NCBI RefSeq assembly: GCF_030817215.1
Contig: NZ_JAUSZA010000001.1
Coordinates: 3,012,501 to 3,076,500, forward strand
DNA from: Paenibacillus sp. V4I3
Lineage (GTDB): Bacteria > Bacillota > Bacilli > Paenibacillales > NBRC-103111
Direction: 5' to 3'
DNA length: 64,000 bases
Shown in pieces: positions 62,257 through 64,000 of this stretch (position 1 is the stretch's first letter; every line of letters begins with the position of its first letter). The notes beneath the pieces are model-generated. The model made no database searches and was not told the origin of the DNA. It saw only the letters and a list, made by a program, of their open reading frames with translations. The position numbers were made by a program, and so were the translations under genes.

Positions 62257-63054
62257 ATGGATGGACGAGATTGGAAGAAATTTCTCCTGCCTTACGAACA
62301 AGCGGTGGAGGAGCTAAAAGTAAAATTCAAGACACTGCGTGGCGAACTCAAGAGTAGAGAAGAGTATGCACCTATTGAGTTCGTAACGGGACGTGTCAAA
62401 AAGATATCAAGTGTACTGGAGAAAGCGAAACGCTTGAGCGTTCCGATGGATCAATTAGAGTCCGGTATCGAGGATATCGCTGGGATTCGGATTATGTGTC
62501 AGTTTGTAGAAGACATTGATCGTTTGGCCGAGCTGATTCGCAGCAGACAGGATATGAATGTAGTCTACGAAAAAGATTATATTGCCAATAAGAAACCGAG
62601 TGGCTACCGCAGCTTTCATATTATTATTGAATATCCCGTTCAAACCGCTTTAGGTATGAAACGAATATTAGCTGAGGTGCAAATTCGGACGCTCGCCATG
62701 AATTTCTGGGCGACGATCGAGCATTCTTTGAATTATAAATATAAAGAACAATTGCCATCTGAGGTTAGAGCACGCCTTAGTAAAGCAGCGGAGGCTGCTT
62801 ATCTGTTGGATCAGGAAATGTCCAGCATTCGTGGTGAGATTGTTGCGTCTCAGAAGATGTTTGAGGATAACTCGAATTTGGTAAACATCGTACTCAATAA
62901 CATTCAGGAGCTTTATTTCTATCATAGAGTTCGGGAAGCCGCTCAATTTCAGCTGAGATTTAACGAAATATGGGAGACGGAAGAAGGTTTGAGTGATCTG
63001 TCGTCCGATATTGAGGCTGCAATCGCCAGAGCGAAAAAAGGAGACAGTAACTGA
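62257..63054 (+). CDS. relQ: Small alarmone synthetase, RelQ/YjbM type
   Basis: A 265-residue (p)ppGpp synthetase without hydrolase and regulatory domains. The synthetase motifs are IEDIAGIRIMC, YIANKKPSGYRSFHIIIE and AEVQIRTLAMNFWATIEHSLNYK; the C-terminal helix fits the RelQ tetramer type. I choose the ATG at 62257 with GGAGG 8 bases upstream; the ATG at 62242 overlaps that site. Lies 26 bases after pyrD. Confidence 0.93.
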   Translation: MDGRDWKKFLLPYEQAVEELKVKFKTLRGELKSREEYAPIEFVTGRVKKISSVLEKAKRLSVPMDQLESGIEDIAGIRIMCQFVEDIDRLAELIRSRQDMNVVYEKDYIANKKPSGYRSFHIIIEYPVQTALGMKRILAEVQIRTLAMNFWATIEHSLNYKYKEQLPSEVRARLSKAAEAAYLLDQEMSSIRGEIVASQKMFEDNSNLVNIVLNNIQELYFYHRVREAAQFQLRFNEIWETEEGLSDLSSDIEAAIARAKKGDSN

Positions 63055-63057
63055 TCT

Positions 63058-63486
63058 ATGAGTACCTACGATCGTTTATATGTGGCTTACTTGTACTATT
63101 TCAATGATCAGCGAGACTATTTCGAATGTCATGAAGTGATGGAGGAGCTTTGGCTGGAGGAAGGCCGAAGCCCCTTATACCAAGGTCTACTGCAGGTTGC
63201 AGTGGGCCTTTATCATCATGCCAATGGAAACGTAAGCGGTTCCATTAAGCTCTTTAGCGCAGGACTGGATAAGCTAGCGCCATATCCTGCACATACGCTC
63301 GGCATTGATTTGGAAAGATTGATCCGAGATAGCGAGACGTATTTAACTAAGCTGCAGCAAATCGAGAATGAGCCGTTTCCCCCCTATGATTTGGACATTC
63401 ATATCCTAGATGATGAATTGAATGAACAAATTGCGAAATTAAAGCTAAATCCCCCTCAACATGAAGAGGAGGAAGGCCATGATTGA
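63058..63486 (+). CDS. DUF309 protein
   Basis: A 142-residue helical protein with the DUF309 motif: YFNDQRDYFECHEVMEELW and LYQGLLQVAVGLYHHANGN. The conserved His and Glu residues could hold a metal. Function is unknown. It begins 3 bases after relQ ends and overlaps the ABC ATPase gene by 8 bases. Confidence 0.92.
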   Translation: MSTYDRLYVAYLYYFNDQRDYFECHEVMEELWLEEGRSPLYQGLLQVAVGLYHHANGNVSGSIKLFSAGLDKLAPYPAHTLGIDLERLIRDSETYLTKLQQIENEPFPPYDLDIHILDDELNEQIAKLKLNPPQHEEEEGHD

Positions 63487-64000
63487 GGTTCGTCAGCTGA
63501 GCAAATATTATCAAGTACATGAGCGAGAGCCTGGATTCATGGCATCTTTGAAAAGCTTGTTTCACCGGAAGTTCCGTACAGTTAAAGCTGTGGACGATAT
63601 TTCCTTTTCCATACCTGAAGGTGAAATTGTGGCTTTTCTTGGTCCCAATGGGGCTGGCAAGACGACTACGATGAAAGTATTAACTGGACTGCTGCATCCT
63701 TCAGGTGGTGAAGTGAAGGTGGGCGGTTTTGTTCCTTTTCAACAAAAAAAAGAATTTAAGAAGCAGATTTCGCTCGTCATGGGACAGAAAAGCCAGCTTA
63801 TCTGGGACATTCCCGCAGCGGAAACGTTTCTGGTTAATAAAGTCATTTATGAGATACCAGATCGGGAATATGAAGAAACCTTAGGAGACTTGGTGCAGCT
63901 GCTCCAGTTGGAAGAAGTTATCCGCAAACCGGTTAGACAGCTTTCTCTGGGGGAGCGGATGAAGTGTGAGCTGGCAGCTGCGCTGCTGCATCGCCCGCGC
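63479..64000 (+). CDS. ABC-2-type transporter ATPase, 5' part only
   Basis: An open frame from the ATG at 63479 to the right edge, 174 codons without a stop. Walker A is GPNGAGKTTTM (about residues 58-68), Q-loop VMGQKSQLIWDIPA, and a signature QLSLGERMKCELAAALLHRPR at the edge (LSLGER form, usual for this export group). Walker B lies outside. The long Gly-Phe-Met-Ala insert after the first strand (REPGFMASLKSLFHRKFRTV) is typical of ABC-2 ATPases of the DUF4162-less group. Partial only because the window ends. Confidence 0.9.
   Translation, partial: MIEVRQLSKYYQVHEREPGFMASLKSLFHRKFRTVKAVDDISFSIPEGEIVAFLGPNGAGKTTTMKVLTGLLHPSGGEVKVGGFVPFQQKKEFKKQISLVMGQKSQLIWDIPAAETFLVNKVIYEIPDREYEETLGDLVQLLQLEEVIRKPVRQLSLGERMKCELAAALLHRPR

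Overview
The window reads as a chromosomal stretch of a low-to-mid GC Gram-positive bacterium of the Paenibacillus type. Evidence: strong AGGAGG ribosome binding sites with frequent TTG/GTG starts, sigma-A promoters with 17-bp spacers, a serS T-box, a yybP-ykoY manganese riboswitch, YugP/YitT/YesL/RelQ/DUF4247/DUF4178 families, a DUF2600-type terpene synthase and stalk-domain secreted proteins. About 60 protein genes fill the window. I see no rRNA, tRNA, insertion sequence, prophage or CRISPR array.

Layout. 1-4056: a partial exported protein, a TerC-family membrane protein with an AbrB-like tail under a manganese riboswitch, a methyltransferase, a cold shock protein and a divergent YebC. 4073-10318: a minus-strand catabolic operon (amidohydrolase, DgaE-like ammonia-lyase, DgaF-like aldolase, KDG-type kinase, GntR regulator, GntP permease), with a repeated palindrome upstream and a cre-like site before gntP; it looks like a PTS-free route for glucosaminate or an N-acyl derivative. 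10412-15418: nitroreductase, a decayed MacAB-like ABC pair, an MFS and a MATE/Ank-like transporter. 15645-20311: two unknown proteins with a terpene synthase, then pfkA and T-box-controlled serS. 20368-28926: hydroxyacid dehydrogenase, exported glycoside-hydrolase-like protein, a second MFS of the same family, tatA, YitT, DUF4247/DUF4178, a DEAD-box helicase and a 28-residue membrane micropeptide.

29135-37345: YesL, a promoter-driven rod-like non-coding RNA (6S-like), a GC-rich orphan xylulokinase, GNAT, mntH, tpx with a divergent LysR gene, YugP and MerR. 37566-41361: an ammonium transporter with a GlnR/TnrA site in its leader, followed by a DUF294-type nucleotidyltransferase and a DnaQ-like exonuclease, facing a JAMM peptidase. 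41406-47446: MFS, TlpA-like thioredoxin, cimA, dinB, frameshifted mobB, ferredoxin. 47616-54654: CHASE2 adenylate cyclase, FecR/coiled-coil/cohesin-like exported protein, NHL-propeller/stalk exported protein and a membrane L,D-transpeptidase. 54801-60978: a 44-residue membrane protein, a short promoter-terminator unit, a sugar ABC importer without its ATPase, and a GlcNAc-type PTS permease with a BglG-family antiterminator. 61133-64000: pyrD, a small alarmone synthetase, DUF309 and the start of an ABC ATPase.

The parts most worth following are the cyclase/FecR-cohesin/NHL-stalk trio, the TerC-AbrB fusion with its interlocked riboswitch terminators, the amtB-DUF294-exonuclease operon without glnK, the PTS-free glucosaminate-type operon, and the MacB-MacA deletion fusion.
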